DNA from: Martinezella rhizogenes
GTDB taxonomy: Bacteria; Pseudomonadota; Alphaproteobacteria; Rhizobiales; Rhizobiaceae
Length of the DNA stretch: 64,000 nt
Reading direction: 5' to 3'
Assembly (NCBI RefSeq): GCF_000799715.1
Contig: NZ_JUHG01000016.1
Coordinates: 1-64,000, forward strand
Shown here: one piece after another, positions 29,475 through 38,526 of the stretch
Position numbering within the stretch: the first letter of the stretch is position 1
Layout: each line of letters opens with the position of its first letter
Translations under genes and position numbers: made by a program
Notes under the pieces: model-generated
Told to the model about the DNA's origin: nothing
What the model saw: only the letters and a program-made list of their open reading frames with translations
The model's database searches: none

Positions 29475-30625
29475 TGCGTCACCTCCACTGGCAGACCCAG
29501 TTCCTTCGCCAGCGCCAGAAGCTGCTGCCCCTCGCCGCCATCGGCGGGAAACGCGGCAAGGCCGCGCTTCAGCGCATCGACGGCACGATCCCTGTCGTTC
29601 AGCACGGCATAGGAGCGGATCAACCGCATCCAGCCCTCGAAATTGTTCGGATCTTCCCTGAGCTTGGCGTCCATGCTCTCCACCATGCCGCGGATCATCC
29701 GCTGACGATCGCCGCTGTTCAAGGAACTCATGGCCTCCACCTGCTCGGGTGTCGGGTTCCCCGGTGCCTTCGCGCCAGCCGACCCTGCCGTGGCCATATC
29801 CTCGGCTGTGCCGCTGTTCTTGGCGATATGATCGTTGACCGCAGCCATCCAGGGCGCCTCGGGCGGCGACTGCTCTGCCAATGCCACGAAGGCGGTTCTG
29901 GCTTCCGCCGTCTTGCCATCCTGCTCCAGCGCCAACGCGAGATAGAACAGCGCGCGGGGATTGTTGGCATCGAGCGCAAGCGACTGCTGTAGTGTGCTGC
30001 GCGCCTCCGCCGTGACGATGCCGCCGGCCTTCATGATCAGCACCTCGCCCAGGCTGCCGAACCGCTCGGCGCTGGGGCCGAGCAGGCGAATGACATTGCG
30101 GTAGGCGAGCTCCGCGTCGACAACACGGTTAGTCTTCAAATAGATCGGCGCCAGCACCTCCCAGCCCTTGCCGTCATCAGGGTTCCGCGCCAGATGCTGT
30201 TCGACCTTGACGATCGAGATGGCGAGATCATTGCCGGGTTGCTCAAGGCGCGCTTCCAGCGGCTGCGACGGCAGGCCGGGAGCGCCTTTCATGAGATAAA
30301 GACAGAGGCCGATGGCCGGCAGGATGAGGATGATGAAGGCCTGCGAGAACCGATAGTGGCCCCGCGTCGCCTCTTTTGCGCTGTTCGACGCCATACTCGA
30401 AACGGCAAGCAGGCGCCGGCCGATTTCGGCGCGGGCATAACCGGCCTCTTCGGCCGAAATCAGGCCGCCCGCAAGATCGCGGTCCAGCTCGCGAAGCTGA
30501 TCGCGGTAGACCGCAACCTCCCCGGCACGGCCGTCATCCGCCACATTTGCTCCGCGCAAAAGAGGATAGAGCAGGACGGCGCCGACAACGGCCGTCAGAA
30601 CGGCCACGAGAATCCAGAACAGCAT
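29471..30625 (-). CDS. ccmI: Cytochrome c biogenesis protein CcmI/CycH
   Basis: 384 residues from the ATG at 30625 (MLFWILVAVLTAVVGAVLLYP). I trimmed an upstream extension of 61 codons that precedes the first membrane helix. There are two transmembrane helices (about 2-22 and 95-115) with a short cytoplasmic leucine-zipper-like loop between them, then a periplasmic TPR domain (about 140-380). The TPR part binds apocytochrome C-termini and presents them for haem attachment. It is the first gene of ccmIEFH. About 300 bases without a gene separate it from the small ORF at 30924. Confidence 0.92.
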   Translation of the reverse strand: MLFWILVAVLTAVVGAVLLYPLLRGANVADDGRAGEVAVYRDQLRELDRDLAGGLISAEEAGYARAEIGRRLLAVSSMASNSAKEATRGHYRFSQAFIILILPAIGLCLYLMKGAPGLPSQPLEARLEQPGNDLAISIVKVEQHLARNPDDGKGWEVLAPIYLKTNRVVDAELAYRNVIRLLGPSAERFGSLGEVLIMKAGGIVTAEARSTLQQSLALDANNPRALFYLALALEQDGKTAEARTAFVALAEQSPPEAPWMAAVNDHIAKNSGTAEDMATAGSAGAKAPGNPTPEQVEAMSSLNSGDRQRMIRGMVESMDAKLREDPNNFEGWMRLIRSYAVLNDRDRAVDALKRGLAAFPADGGEGQQLLALAKELGLPVEVTQ

Positions 30626-30923
30626 AGACGCCCAATACTTTAACCGGGCGCTTATTCCAACCGTCAAAGCCCAGTTGACGAAGATTTGAGGCGTTTGGCC
30701 GCGCTTTTCAGACGTGCGGAATCTTAGATAATCGTGCAGCTTGAGGCGGATTCGACTGAGCTTGGTCATAGCGTCGTGTTCATCAACGGTCATGGACGCA
30801 AGGAACACCTTGTGGTTTACTGGCGTGGGTGGCTCTATCGCGTGCCATTCGAAGTCGGTGAGGTCATATCGGCTAATTTCAACCTTAAATCAGCCTGCTA
30901 GCGCGAAGCGACGGGCAAATCTC

Positions 30924-31232
30924 ATGATCTGGAACATCATTGATCGACGAAACCGCCCATATCGTTGGCAGTGCGTCAATGTGATTATCGAAGGCGTGGA
31001 ACACGACAACAGTTGTCCCGACGCAGATCAAGCAGACGAGACTTCGCCATCATTGGTGATCGACTACGACAGTCGAGACAACTTATCTGTGCGGGAAGCC
31101 ATCAAATGGGCCAACCAGCAACGCAGCCCTGTGACCATGTACCTCTACGACGCCGATGACAAAACCATGGCCGTCCATTTTCGAGCCACCGGGAAGCGGT
31201 TCTCGCACGATGCCGACGCTGAAACGGCCTAG
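30924..31232 (+). CDS. Small hypothetical protein (102 aa)
   Basis: It is read from the ATG at 30924 (MIWNIIDRRNRPYRWQCVNVIIEGVEHDN). Upstream in-frame starts add sequence with no conserved look and lie in the ccmI promoter region. The product is soluble, acidic and mixed alpha/beta in appearance, with no recognised domain. Its end overlaps by four bases the convergent lipoprotein gene. The local GC content is a little lower than in the neighbours. Coding status is probable from length and start position only. Confidence 0.5.
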   Translation: MIWNIIDRRNRPYRWQCVNVIIEGVEHDNSCPDADQADETSPSLVIDYDSRDNLSVREAIKWANQQRSPVTMYLYDADDKTMAVHFRATGKRFSHDADAETA

Positions 31233-31660
31233 TTCAACGGCGACCAGGTGCCGTCGTCATTGCGGCAGGCGGCGCCCCTTGCCTGGGTCGGCTTGTCGTC
31301 GACGGTGACCGTGTGCCTGTATTGGCGGCAGTTCTGCGAGCCGACCTGATAAGGGGCAGCGGCCACGACTTCGCCACTGATATTCTTGCTCGTCCAGACG
31401 ACGGGCATACCAAGCGGCGCGGTTTCCAGCGCCCGATACTCCGCTTCCAGTGCCCGCCGCTGGTCATTGTCGCTGAGCTTGATGCCGGTGCGACCGACGA
31501 TACCGCCCTCCAAAGCAGCAATGTACGGCGTCGAGGCCGGCGGCTTGGCGGTGGACAGGAAACTGACGCCGGGAATTTTACCGCTCGGTGTCGAGCAAGC
31601 GGAAAGACCGATCATGGCAAGAAAGGACGGAACGATCAGAAAAAAGGTGCGAAGCTTCAT
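31229..31660 (-). CDS. Outer-membrane lipoprotein, 17-kDa surface antigen-like
   Basis: 143 residues with a lipoprotein signal peptide ending in LSAC (cysteine about residue 22), a Pro/Ser linker, and a domain with G-I-V-G-R-T-G-I-K-L-S-D-N-D followed by a helix and a C-terminal beta segment (ACRNDDGTW). This resembles the RT0821/Lpp0805 surface-antigen group in its C-terminal half. It lies 90 bases downstream of feuQ on the same strand, so it may be co-transcribed with feuNPQ. Function unknown. Confidence 0.75.
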   Translation of the reverse strand: MKLRTFFLIVPSFLAMIGLSACSTPSGKIPGVSFLSTAKPPASTPYIAALEGGIVGRTGIKLSDNDQRRALEAEYRALETAPLGMPVVWTSKNISGEVVAAAPYQVGSQNCRQYRHTVTVDDKPTQARGAACRNDDGTWSPLN

Positions 31661-31750
31661 ACAACCGAACCAATATCAACGAGCAAACCAGCGGTACTGC
31701 AATGCGGCATCATCATGACACGGCACATCTTTTTGGCATCATGCCGCGCA

Positions 31751-33148
31751 TCAAGCAACATCCTTCGTTACTCCCGGCAGAATTAGACTGGCGCGAAGGC
31801 CGCCCCAGGGACCGCGAGACAGCTCAAGCCGCCCCTGATATTCGCTGATGATCTCGCTGACAATCGAAAGTCCGAGGCCTGTACCCGGCTTGCTCTCATC
31901 AAGCCGGCGACCACGCTTCATCGCCTCACGGATCTGATCCGGCTCCAGACCGGGGCCATCATCCTCGACCACCAGTTCCACCCAATGGCGCCTGGCCGGA
32001 TCGATGCCCTTGACCTCGGCCGGCGCCTCGTTGGCGGCCACGCGCACCTTATGCTCGGCAAAACGGGCGGCATTTTCCAGGAGATTGCCGACGGTTTCCT
32101 CCAGATCCTGCTGCTCCATGGCGAGCGCCAGGTTCGGCGAAACGGAGAGCTCGAATTCCTTGTCGGCATTAAGCCGCCGCATGACGCGCACCAGACGCTC
32201 CAGCGCCGGCTCCGCCTCGGTACGGGCCAGCACGGATTCGCGCTGCGCCGCGATGCGGGCGCGGTTGAGATAGGACTGCACCTGTCCCTGCATGGCCTCG
32301 GCCTGGCTCTTGACGAGGTCGCCATGCGAGCGTTCCAGCACGCGGGATTCGTTAAGCAGGACCGCAATCGGCGTCTTCAGCGAATGGGCGAGATTGCCGA
32401 CCTGCATGCGCGCCCGCTCAACGATGCGGCGGTTGCTCTCGATCAGCGCGTTGACCTCGTTGGCGAGCGGCAGGATCTCGCGCGGGAAATCCCCCTGTAG
32501 CCGCTCGCTCGCGCCGTCGCGGATGCGCTCTAGAGCCGCACGCGCCTTATCGAGGGGCTTCAGGCCGTAGAGAATAGCGAGCGCGTTGACGATCAAACTA
32601 CCGACACCGAAGCCGACGAGTGCGAAATAGAGGCTATGGGAGAAATTGCGGACATCGTCTTCCACCACGGCGACATTGCCGGTAACGCGGAAGCGCGCGG
32701 CGCGGCCGTCGGTATCGAGCACGACCTCGGTCTCGGCCACCTGCACGCGGTTTCCGGAGGCGTCGGTCACGATGTAATAGCGCTCGTAATTCTTGTCGAA
32801 GGGCGCTTCCAGCACCGAGAGAACGGGCAAGGTCGAGGCGCCGAGCGAGGGCGAAACCAGCGGTGTCGCCGTATAGGTGCCGAGCGGCTCCACCATCCAG
32901 TACCAGCCGGTCTTTGGCTGGGCGAAACGCAGGTCGCCGAGCTGCGGGCTGCCCGACAGCGCGCCCTGATCACCGATCGTCACGGAGTTGATGACGTTAT
33001 AGAGCTGCGCTCTCAGAAGATCCTGAAAGCCGCGCTCGGCGCTCTTGCGATAGATGTTCGAGATGACAAGCCCGATCACCACCAGCGCCACGGCGGACCA
33101 GAGTGTGGTCAACAGCAGGACGCGAGCGGTGAGTGACTTAATTCGCAT
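31751..33148 (-). CDS. feuQ: PhoQ-like sensor histidine kinase FeuQ
   Basis: 465 residues. TM1 at about 10-32, a periplasmic sensor domain of about 145 residues, TM2 at about 178-200, HAMP, HisKA with H255 in LAHSLKTPIAVLLNE, and HATPase motifs (NLLENAARFA, DDGPGLEP, GTGLGLSIV). The HSLKTP box is typical of the PhoQ group. I chose the ATG at 33148, which overlaps the feuP end by 11 bases. Family knowledge: FeuPQ in Sinorhizobium is an osmosensory system that activates cyclic glucan export and is needed for symbiosis. Orthology rests on domain type plus the feuN-feuP-feuQ gene order. Confidence 0.85.
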   Translation of the reverse strand: MRIKSLTARVLLLTTLWSAVALVVIGLVISNIYRKSAERGFQDLLRAQLYNVINSVTIGDQGALSGSPQLGDLRFAQPKTGWYWMVEPLGTYTATPLVSPSLGASTLPVLSVLEAPFDKNYERYYIVTDASGNRVQVAETEVVLDTDGRAARFRVTGNVAVVEDDVRNFSHSLYFALVGFGVGSLIVNALAILYGLKPLDKARAALERIRDGASERLQGDFPREILPLANEVNALIESNRRIVERARMQVGNLAHSLKTPIAVLLNESRVLERSHGDLVKSQAEAMQGQVQSYLNRARIAAQRESVLARTEAEPALERLVRVMRRLNADKEFELSVSPNLALAMEQQDLEETVGNLLENAARFAEHKVRVAANEAPAEVKGIDPARRHWVELVVEDDGPGLEPDQIREAMKRGRRLDESKPGTGLGLSIVSEIISEYQGRLELSRGPWGGLRASLILPGVTKDVA

Positions 33149-33809
33149 TGGTCGGAGCTTGGATGCGATAGCCGAGACCACGGACGGTCTCGATCAGGTC
33201 GACGCCCATCTTCTTGCGCAGACGGCCAACGAAAACCTCGATCGTATTGGAATCGCGGTCGAAATCCTGATCGTACATATGTTCGACCAGCTCGGTGCGC
33301 GAGACGACTTCACCCTTGTGATGCATGAGATAGGCGAGCAGGCGATATTCATGCGAGGTGAGCTTCAACGGCTTGCCGTCAACGCTCGCCTTCGAGCTCT
33401 TGGTGTCGAGGCGCACCGGGCCGCAGATGATTTCGGACGAGGAGTGACCGGCGGCACGGCGGATCAGCGCCCGGATGCGCGCCAGCACTTCTTCGACGTG
33501 AAACGGCTTGGCGACATAGTCGTCAGCACCGGCGTCGATGCCGGCGACCTTGTCGCTCCAGCGGTCGCGCGCCGTCAGGATCAGCACCGGCGTTCCCCGG
33601 CCCGCACCACGCCATTTCTCGAGCACGGTGATCCCGTCCATTTCCGGCAGGCCGATATCGAGGATGATCGCGTCATAGGGTTCGGTGTCGCCGAGGAAAT
33701 GCCCTTCCTCGCCGTCGAAGGCGGTATCGACCACATAACCCGCCTCTTTCAAGGCATCGGCGAGCTGTCGGTTCAGGTTGATGTCGTCTTCGACAATGAG
33801 AATGCGCAT
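33138..33809 (-). CDS. feuP: OmpR-family response regulator FeuP
   Basis: 223 residues from MRILIVEDD, the length known for FeuP. Receiver acidic residues are E7, D8 and D9, the phospho-acceptor is D51 (AIILDIGLPEMDG), and the conserved lysine is in YVAKPFHVEE. The winged-helix effector domain ends with NTIEVFVGRLRKKMG and ETVRGLGYRI. It overlaps feuQ by 11 bases. A 136-base gap separates it from feuN. In Sinorhizobium it activates ndvA and other envelope genes. Confidence 0.87.
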   Translation of the reverse strand: MRILIVEDDINLNRQLADALKEAGYVVDTAFDGEEGHFLGDTEPYDAIILDIGLPEMDGITVLEKWRGAGRGTPVLILTARDRWSDKVAGIDAGADDYVAKPFHVEEVLARIRALIRRAAGHSSSEIICGPVRLDTKSSKASVDGKPLKLTSHEYRLLAYLMHHKGEVVSRTELVEHMYDQDFDRDSNTIEVFVGRLRKKMGVDLIETVRGLGYRIQAPTNAN

Positions 33810-33945
33810 ATTCCGACCCAATTTCCCCGGTTCGAGAAACAGTACTGCAAATCAGGTTCGAGTGGAATCCACTTAGCCATAAGATTTTGCGTGAGATTCA
33901 AAGCGTTAGAGTGTTCCTTGCGTGTCGGCGTGACAGTGTTTCCAC

Positions 33946-34194
33946 CTACATCGGCACCTTCATGGTCACTTTGCGTGGCCGCTGACCGTTGCCCTGAACG
34001 AGGACGGTGACAACGCAACTATCGCCCGACGGCTGCGCGGAGAGGAGCTGCCCTCCGGTCTTGGCGACAACTTCTGCCGCGGCCTCGCTGCAGTCGCTGT
34101 TTGCACGCGCCACCAGGGTCGGCGTCGGCGTCGGCAGAACAGTCGAGCCGGCCATGAGCGCGGCCGCTGCTGCTATGCTTATGAATGATGCCAT
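33946..34194 (-). CDS. feuN: FeuN-like small periplasmic inhibitor of FeuPQ signalling
   Basis: 82 residues from the ATG at 34192-34194. A signal peptide (MASFISIAAAAALMAGS, cleavage near residue 30) precedes a compact domain with two cysteines (DCSEAA and DSCVVTVLV) that could form a disulfide, ending in a basic strand (RPRKVTMKVPM). FeuN of Sinorhizobium meliloti is a small exported protein encoded just upstream of feuP that restrains FeuQ; the size, export signal and position match. I identify it by these features, not by sequence alignment. A longer reading from 34287 has no ribosome binding site. Confidence 0.75.
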   Translation of the reverse strand: MASFISIAAAAALMAGSTVLPTPTPTLVARANSDCSEAAAEVVAKTGGQLLSAQPSGDSCVVTVLVQGNGQRPRKVTMKVPM

Positions 34195-34344
34195 ACTCAG
34201 ACTTCCCACGGGGACATTAACTTGAGCGAATATGTACCCAAACGCGTCTGAATGGCAAATGAATGGGTGGTAATTTTCCACGCGCAAAACGTGCGGCCGA
34301 AGTTTTGCCTCTTTTAAGTCCTTGCGTTAATTATACTTATCGTA

Positions 34345-34489
34345 ATCCTTATCTCCAACCCGGCGACGAGCGACCCGCTGAAGCGGCCAAGACCCCGGCC
34401 GCATCCGGAAACGGCTGACGAGCCGCGCCAATTACCCCCTCCCGAGTGCCGGAACCAAGCCTGACGCGCCATAGACGTCAGGCATTTTT
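34345..34489 (+). ncRNA. Candidate small RNA ending at an orphan terminator
   Basis: A hairpin with stem GCCTGACG (34459-34466) and CGTCAGGC (34476-34483), followed by ATTTTT, lies in the sense of no annotated gene. A TATACT box at 34332-34337 would place a start near 34345, giving about 145 bases, but I find no good -35 element at 17 bases. The C-rich single-stranded stretch before the hairpin recalls anti-Shine-Dalgarno motifs of trans-acting small RNAs. The 5' end is a guess. Confidence 0.35.
34459..34489 (+). terminator. Orphan plus-strand intrinsic terminator
   Basis: An 8-bp perfect stem with a 9-base loop and a following T5 run (34485-34489). There is no plus-strand gene upstream. Confidence 0.65.
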
Positions 34490-34762
34490 AATCTTTCTTG
34501 ATTATCATTACCTGATAGGCGCACCATGACAGGTGACGCATCACGAGGCCGATGCAACTGGCCTTAAAGCGTTTTACGCACGTAAGACGCGTAATTTCCT
34601 TGAGTCTTTTGAATCGCTTGCCGACACGTTTTCGCGAGTTGAGTCGTCGGCGAGAGAAGTTGAGTCAGGATCTTCGCACGATGAATCCAGTCATGGCGAA
34701 ACTGATTCCGCTCCCACACCCAACTATCCGGATTGACTACACTATAGTGCTTTCGCCAACCG

Positions 34763-35071
34763 TTAAACCGGCTCGCGTACCGCCGCCGTGCTGTCATAGT
34801 CCGCCGCGATCCGCATTTCGCGCAGCGGGCGGACCCGCTCGATCGAAAGCTGATAGTTCGGATGCGCCTTATAGGCGGCCAGCGCCGCTTCATCGTCGAA
34901 TTCGCCATAGACGATGATATCGACATCAGTGCCGAGCTGATCGGTCTTCACATTCGTCCCGATTTCCAGCACCCGCGCATGCGGAATAGCCGTCAGGATC
35001 GACAGCCCGGAGCGCACAGCCTCCAGATTGGCGCGATCAGGAACGGTGAAGAAAACGATATGACGGATCAC
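34763..35071 (-). CDS. Dabb-family stress-responsive alpha/beta-barrel protein
   Basis: 102 residues beginning MIRHIVFFTV, the typical start of dimeric alpha/beta-barrel (Dabb, Stress-responsive A/B barrel) proteins, with the GTNVKTDQLGTDVDIIVYGEFDDEAALAAYKAHP core and the histidine-proline segment before the last strand. Members include plant stress proteins and small bacterial proteins of unknown role. It is monocistronic here. Confidence 0.82.
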   Translation of the reverse strand: MIRHIVFFTVPDRANLEAVRSGLSILTAIPHARVLEIGTNVKTDQLGTDVDIIVYGEFDDEAALAAYKAHPNYQLSIERVRPLREMRIAADYDSTAAVREPV

Positions 35072-35231
35072 GCGGAGGCTCCCTGTGCATTGGCGAAGGC
35101 ACCGCGCGATATCATGCGTGGCAGGTCAATTCAACGACGGTCGAGCTTGAGCAGGCTGTCGTTTCGTCGCAGCGTGCCCGGAGAAACGGCAGCCTCCCCT
35201 GCAAAGCTCCAACGTGCTATCCTTCCGCATC

Positions 35232-35561
35232 ATGACCGATGACGAGCTCATTGTCTTTGCCCTCGATCTGCCGGAAGCGATGGCAAGTTCACATTTCGGC
35301 AATCGGGATTTTCGCGTTCGAGGCAAGATTTACCTCGCGCTTCCCAACTCGGATTTTTGTGTCATCAAGCTTACTCCCGGCCAGCAGCAGATGGCTCTTG
35401 CAACCGCGCCGGACCATGTCCTTGCCGTGCCGGGTGGCTGGGGAACGAAAGGCTGGACGCGGCTTTTCCATTTAACCGCGGATGAGAGCACGATACGCGC
35501 GCTGGTTCGGCAGGCATGGCGCAACGTCGCACCAAAATCTATCGTTTTGCCGGAGGATTAG
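35232..35561 (+). CDS. MmcQ/YjbR family protein
   Basis: 109 residues from MTDDELIVFAL. Features of the MmcQ/YjbR (double-wing, CyaY-like fold) family are visible: LPEAMASSHFGNRDFRVRGKIYLAL, the basic middle, and the C-terminal VRQAWRNVAPK helix. The function of the family is not settled; a DNA-binding-like fold is known. An ATG at 35214 would add six residues. Its 3' end overlaps the convergent YcgN-like gene by 23 bases. Confidence 0.83.
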   Translation: MTDDELIVFALDLPEAMASSHFGNRDFRVRGKIYLALPNSDFCVIKLTPGQQQMALATAPDHVLAVPGGWGTKGWTRLFHLTADESTIRALVRQAWRNVAPKSIVLPED

Positions 35562-36024
35562 GCTGCATCTCGTCTTCCACCGTGAGCGGCCAATCGACGA
35601 CATAATCCTCGAAATCGTCGACAGCGACTTCGTTCTCGCTGATGGTGCGGCCCCGTGCGGAAACGCCGGCAATATGAACCGTTTCCGGATCGCCGGATAC
35701 CAGCGGATGCCACCAGTAGAGATCCCGGCCTTCGTCGACGAGACGATAGGCGCAGGTGGGTGGCAGCCACGGCAGATCCGGAACTTTTTCGGGCGTGAGC
35801 TGTACGCAGTCGGGCACGAAATCCCAACGGTTCGGATAGCTGGTGCATCGACAGCTTTCGCCATCCATCAGCTTGCAGCGGACCGACGTGAAATAGACGT
35901 CGCCGCTATCCCAATCCTCCAGCTTGTTGAGACAACAGAGACCGCAGCCGTCGCAGAGGCTCTCCCATTCGGGTGTGCTCATCTCCGTCAGCAGCTTGCT
36001 CTTCCAGAAAGGTCTCTCATCCAT
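35539..36024 (-). CDS. YcgN-family cysteine cluster protein
   Basis: 161 residues from the ATG at 36024, which has AAGGA eight bases upstream. It belongs to the UPF0260/YcgN family: CDGCGLCCLNKLED (about residues 26-39), then RCKLMDGESCRCTSYPNRWDFVPDC and PTCAYR complete a set of conserved cysteines that probably bind a metal or Fe-S cluster. Function unknown. In-frame upstream ATGs at 36033 and 36069 are less well placed. It overlaps the MmcQ-like gene tail-to-tail. Confidence 0.85.
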   Translation of the reverse strand: MDERPFWKSKLLTEMSTPEWESLCDGCGLCCLNKLEDWDSGDVYFTSVRCKLMDGESCRCTSYPNRWDFVPDCVQLTPEKVPDLPWLPPTCAYRLVDEGRDLYWWHPLVSGDPETVHIAGVSARGRTISENEVAVDDFEDYVVDWPLTVEDEMQPNPPAKR

Positions 36025-36190
36025 GTAGGTCATCCTTGCGGCTCGCAAGGGAAATGCGGGCTGCGGCATGCATGTCTCTTGTTCTTTTCCCTAAATCAAC
36101 CAATTATTCAATGTGCCAGTCTATGACAGGATAGGCTTTGCGTGTCCCAAGGGAATACGCAATCGAGGCATTGCGGGCGGGAAGTAAAGC

Positions 36191-38386
36191 GTGGCAGACC
36201 CATCCAACCCAGAAAACGGGCCAGAGACCAAGCCCAATGCGCAACTGGAGGCCCAGGCGGAGAAGCGGCCGCGCCGCAAGCGGCATATTCTCCTGCGCAT
36301 CGATTCCTGGATCGACTCCTCTTTGTGGAACGCTGGTTTTCGCCTTGGCGAACTCTGGGAAGACATTACCATTTTCTTTCGTCGTTTCCGAGCTCGCGGC
36401 TGGAAGCGCATCCTGTTCGAACTGCTCGGCGAAGGATTGACCCTTGGCACCGCCGGGTCCGTGGTGCTGATGATGCTCGCCATGCCGGCTTTCGAGGCGA
36501 CGCAAGGCGACTGGCGCAATCGCGGCAATTTCGCCGTCACCTTCCTGGACCGTTACGGCAATATTATAGGCCATCGCGGCATCATCCATGAGAATTCCGT
36601 ACCGGTGGACCAGTTGCCGGACTATTTCGTCAAGGCGGTGCTGGCGACCGAGGATCGACGCTTCTTCGACCATTTCGGCATCGACGTCATCGGCCTGTTC
36701 CGGGCGTTATCGGTGAACGCCCAGGCCGGCGGCGTCGTTCAGGGTGGCTCGACGCTGACGCAACAACTTGCCAAGAACATCTTTCTCAGCAACGAGCGCT
36801 CGATCGACCGCAAGGTCAAGGAAGCTTTCCTCGCGATCTGGCTGGAGGCTAATCTCTCTAAGAAGGAAATTCTGAGCCTCTATCTCGACCGCACCTATAT
36901 GGGTGGCGGCACGTTTGGCGCTGCCGCTGCGGCGCAGTTCTATTTCGGCAAGAGCATTACCGACGTCAATCTGGCCGAGGCGGCTATGCTGGCCGGCCTG
37001 TTCAAGGCGCCGGCGAAATACGCGCCGCATGTCAACCTGCCGGCGGCCCGCGCCCGCGCCAACGATGTTCTGAGCAATCTTGTGCAAAGCGGGTTGATGA
37101 CCGAGGGGCAGGTGATTGCCGCGCGGCGCAATCCCGCTTCCGTGGTCGACCGCGCCCAGATCGAATCCCCCGATTTCTTCCTCGACTGGGCCTTTGACGA
37201 AGTGCAGCGCCTCGCCGCCCGCTTCCCCGAGCGGTCGCTGATCGTACGCACCACCATCGACATGGGGCTGCAGAAGGCGGCGGAAGATTCGGTCGAATCC
37301 AGCCTGATGGAATATGGCGAACGCTATCATGCCAAGCAGGGCGCCACGGTCGTCATCGAAAATGGCGGCGCGGTCCGCGCCATGGTCGGCGGCCGGGATT
37401 ACGGCGAGAGCCAGTTCAACCGCGCCACAAGGGCGCTGCGTCAGCCAGGCTCGTCCTTCAAGATCTACACCTATTCCGTTGCCATGGAGCGGGGGCTGAC
37501 CCCGACCTCCACCGTCGTCGACGCGCCGATCACCTGGGGCAACTGGAGCCCGCACAATTACGAAAACCGCTATTCAGGCAAGGTGACGCTGGCGACCGCA
37601 ATCGCGCAGTCGATCAACACCATTCCGGTGCGTCTCGCCAAGGAGAAATTCGGCATCCAGCCGATCCGCGACATGGCCAAGGCCATGGGCGTGGAAACGC
37701 CGATCCGCAACGACAAGACCATTCCGATCGGGACATCCGAAGTGACCGTGCTCGACCAGGCGACGGCCTATGCCGTCTTTCCGTCCGACGGCATGCAGTC
37801 CCGTCGCCACGGCATCGGGCAGATCGTCGGCTATGACGGCAAGGTGCTCTACGACTTCAGTCATGACGAGGTGCCGGCAAAGCGCGTCCTCACCGAAAAA
37901 GCCAATTCCTACATGAACCAGATGCTGATCCAGATCCCGCAGATCGGCACGGGCCGCAGGGCGGCGCTCGATCGCGGCATCCTCGTTGGCGGCAAGACCG
38001 GCACGACGCAAGCCTATCGCGACGCCTGGTTCATCGGCTTCACCGGCAATTACACCTGCGCCGTCTGGTTCGGCAACGACGACTACACCTCCACCAACAA
38101 CATGACGGGCGGCACGCTGCCGGCCATGACCTTCAAGAAGATTATGGACTATGCCCACCAGGGCATCGTGCTGAAGCCCATCCCCGGCATAGACAACCCC
38201 TTCCCTGTGCAAAAGCCGCAGCCGGTGGCCAGCAAGAAACCCGCCGATGGAACCGAAAACACCTTGCCGCCGCTTATTCGTCCACGCACGCTATCAGTGG
38301 ATTCCACCAAGATCCTGCGCGACCTCGGCGAGAAGCTGAAGGCGGCGGCGCCACTCGCGACGCAGAAAGTGGCGACGGCGGAATAA
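36191..38386 (+). CDS. Bifunctional penicillin-binding protein, class A (transglycosylase/transpeptidase)
   Basis: 731 residues starting with GTG. A charged cytoplasmic tail precedes one transmembrane helix (about 88-104). The GT51 glycosyltransferase domain has the catalytic ATEDRRFFDHFGID and GGSTLTQQLAKN motifs. The transpeptidase domain has S421 in GSSFK (SxxK), SIN (SxN) and GGKTGTTQAYRDAWFIGF (KTG box). It polymerises and crosslinks peptidoglycan at the periplasmic face. The C-terminal tail is low complexity. Compared with PBP1a it lacks the long OB-like insertion, so it is nearer the shorter PBP1-like proteins of Rhizobiales. Confidence 0.93.
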   Translation: MADPSNPENGPETKPNAQLEAQAEKRPRRKRHILLRIDSWIDSSLWNAGFRLGELWEDITIFFRRFRARGWKRILFELLGEGLTLGTAGSVVLMMLAMPAFEATQGDWRNRGNFAVTFLDRYGNIIGHRGIIHENSVPVDQLPDYFVKAVLATEDRRFFDHFGIDVIGLFRALSVNAQAGGVVQGGSTLTQQLAKNIFLSNERSIDRKVKEAFLAIWLEANLSKKEILSLYLDRTYMGGGTFGAAAAAQFYFGKSITDVNLAEAAMLAGLFKAPAKYAPHVNLPAARARANDVLSNLVQSGLMTEGQVIAARRNPASVVDRAQIESPDFFLDWAFDEVQRLAARFPERSLIVRTTIDMGLQKAAEDSVESSLMEYGERYHAKQGATVVIENGGAVRAMVGGRDYGESQFNRATRALRQPGSSFKIYTYSVAMERGLTPTSTVVDAPITWGNWSPHNYENRYSGKVTLATAIAQSINTIPVRLAKEKFGIQPIRDMAKAMGVETPIRNDKTIPIGTSEVTVLDQATAYAVFPSDGMQSRRHGIGQIVGYDGKVLYDFSHDEVPAKRVLTEKANSYMNQMLIQIPQIGTGRRAALDRGILVGGKTGTTQAYRDAWFIGFTGNYTCAVWFGNDDYTSTNNMTGGTLPAMTFKKIMDYAHQGIVLKPIPGIDNPFPVQKPQPVASKKPADGTENTLPPLIRPRTLSVDSTKILRDLGEKLKAAAPLATQKVATAE

Positions 38387-38526
38387 AGCCAGGCCGCCTC
38401 CATAATGCAGCGCGTTATAATACGGATTTTGATGCGCAAGTTCGGCAATCGCCCCACTAACCCTTTCCCCTGCCGTCAGAATCAGGGATAAATCGCCACC
38501 TGATTGGTCATGAGGACGATCTTAGG

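Larger units (their letters stand above)
34195..34762. other. 568-base intergenic region upstream of feuN
   Basis: It contains the feuN promoter region at its left end, a TATACT box at 34332-34337, a C-rich segment (CCCCCTCCC near 34435-34443) and a plus-strand terminator-like hairpin at 34459-34489. Since both flanking genes are on the minus strand, the hairpin suggests a small plus-strand RNA. The ORF at 34533-34736 is not convincing. Confidence 0.5.

Noticed and set aside
34533..34736. 67-codon plus-strand ORF upstream of the Dabb gene
   Set aside because: No ribosome binding site; the composition is low-complexity acidic/Ser-rich and no family is recognisable.
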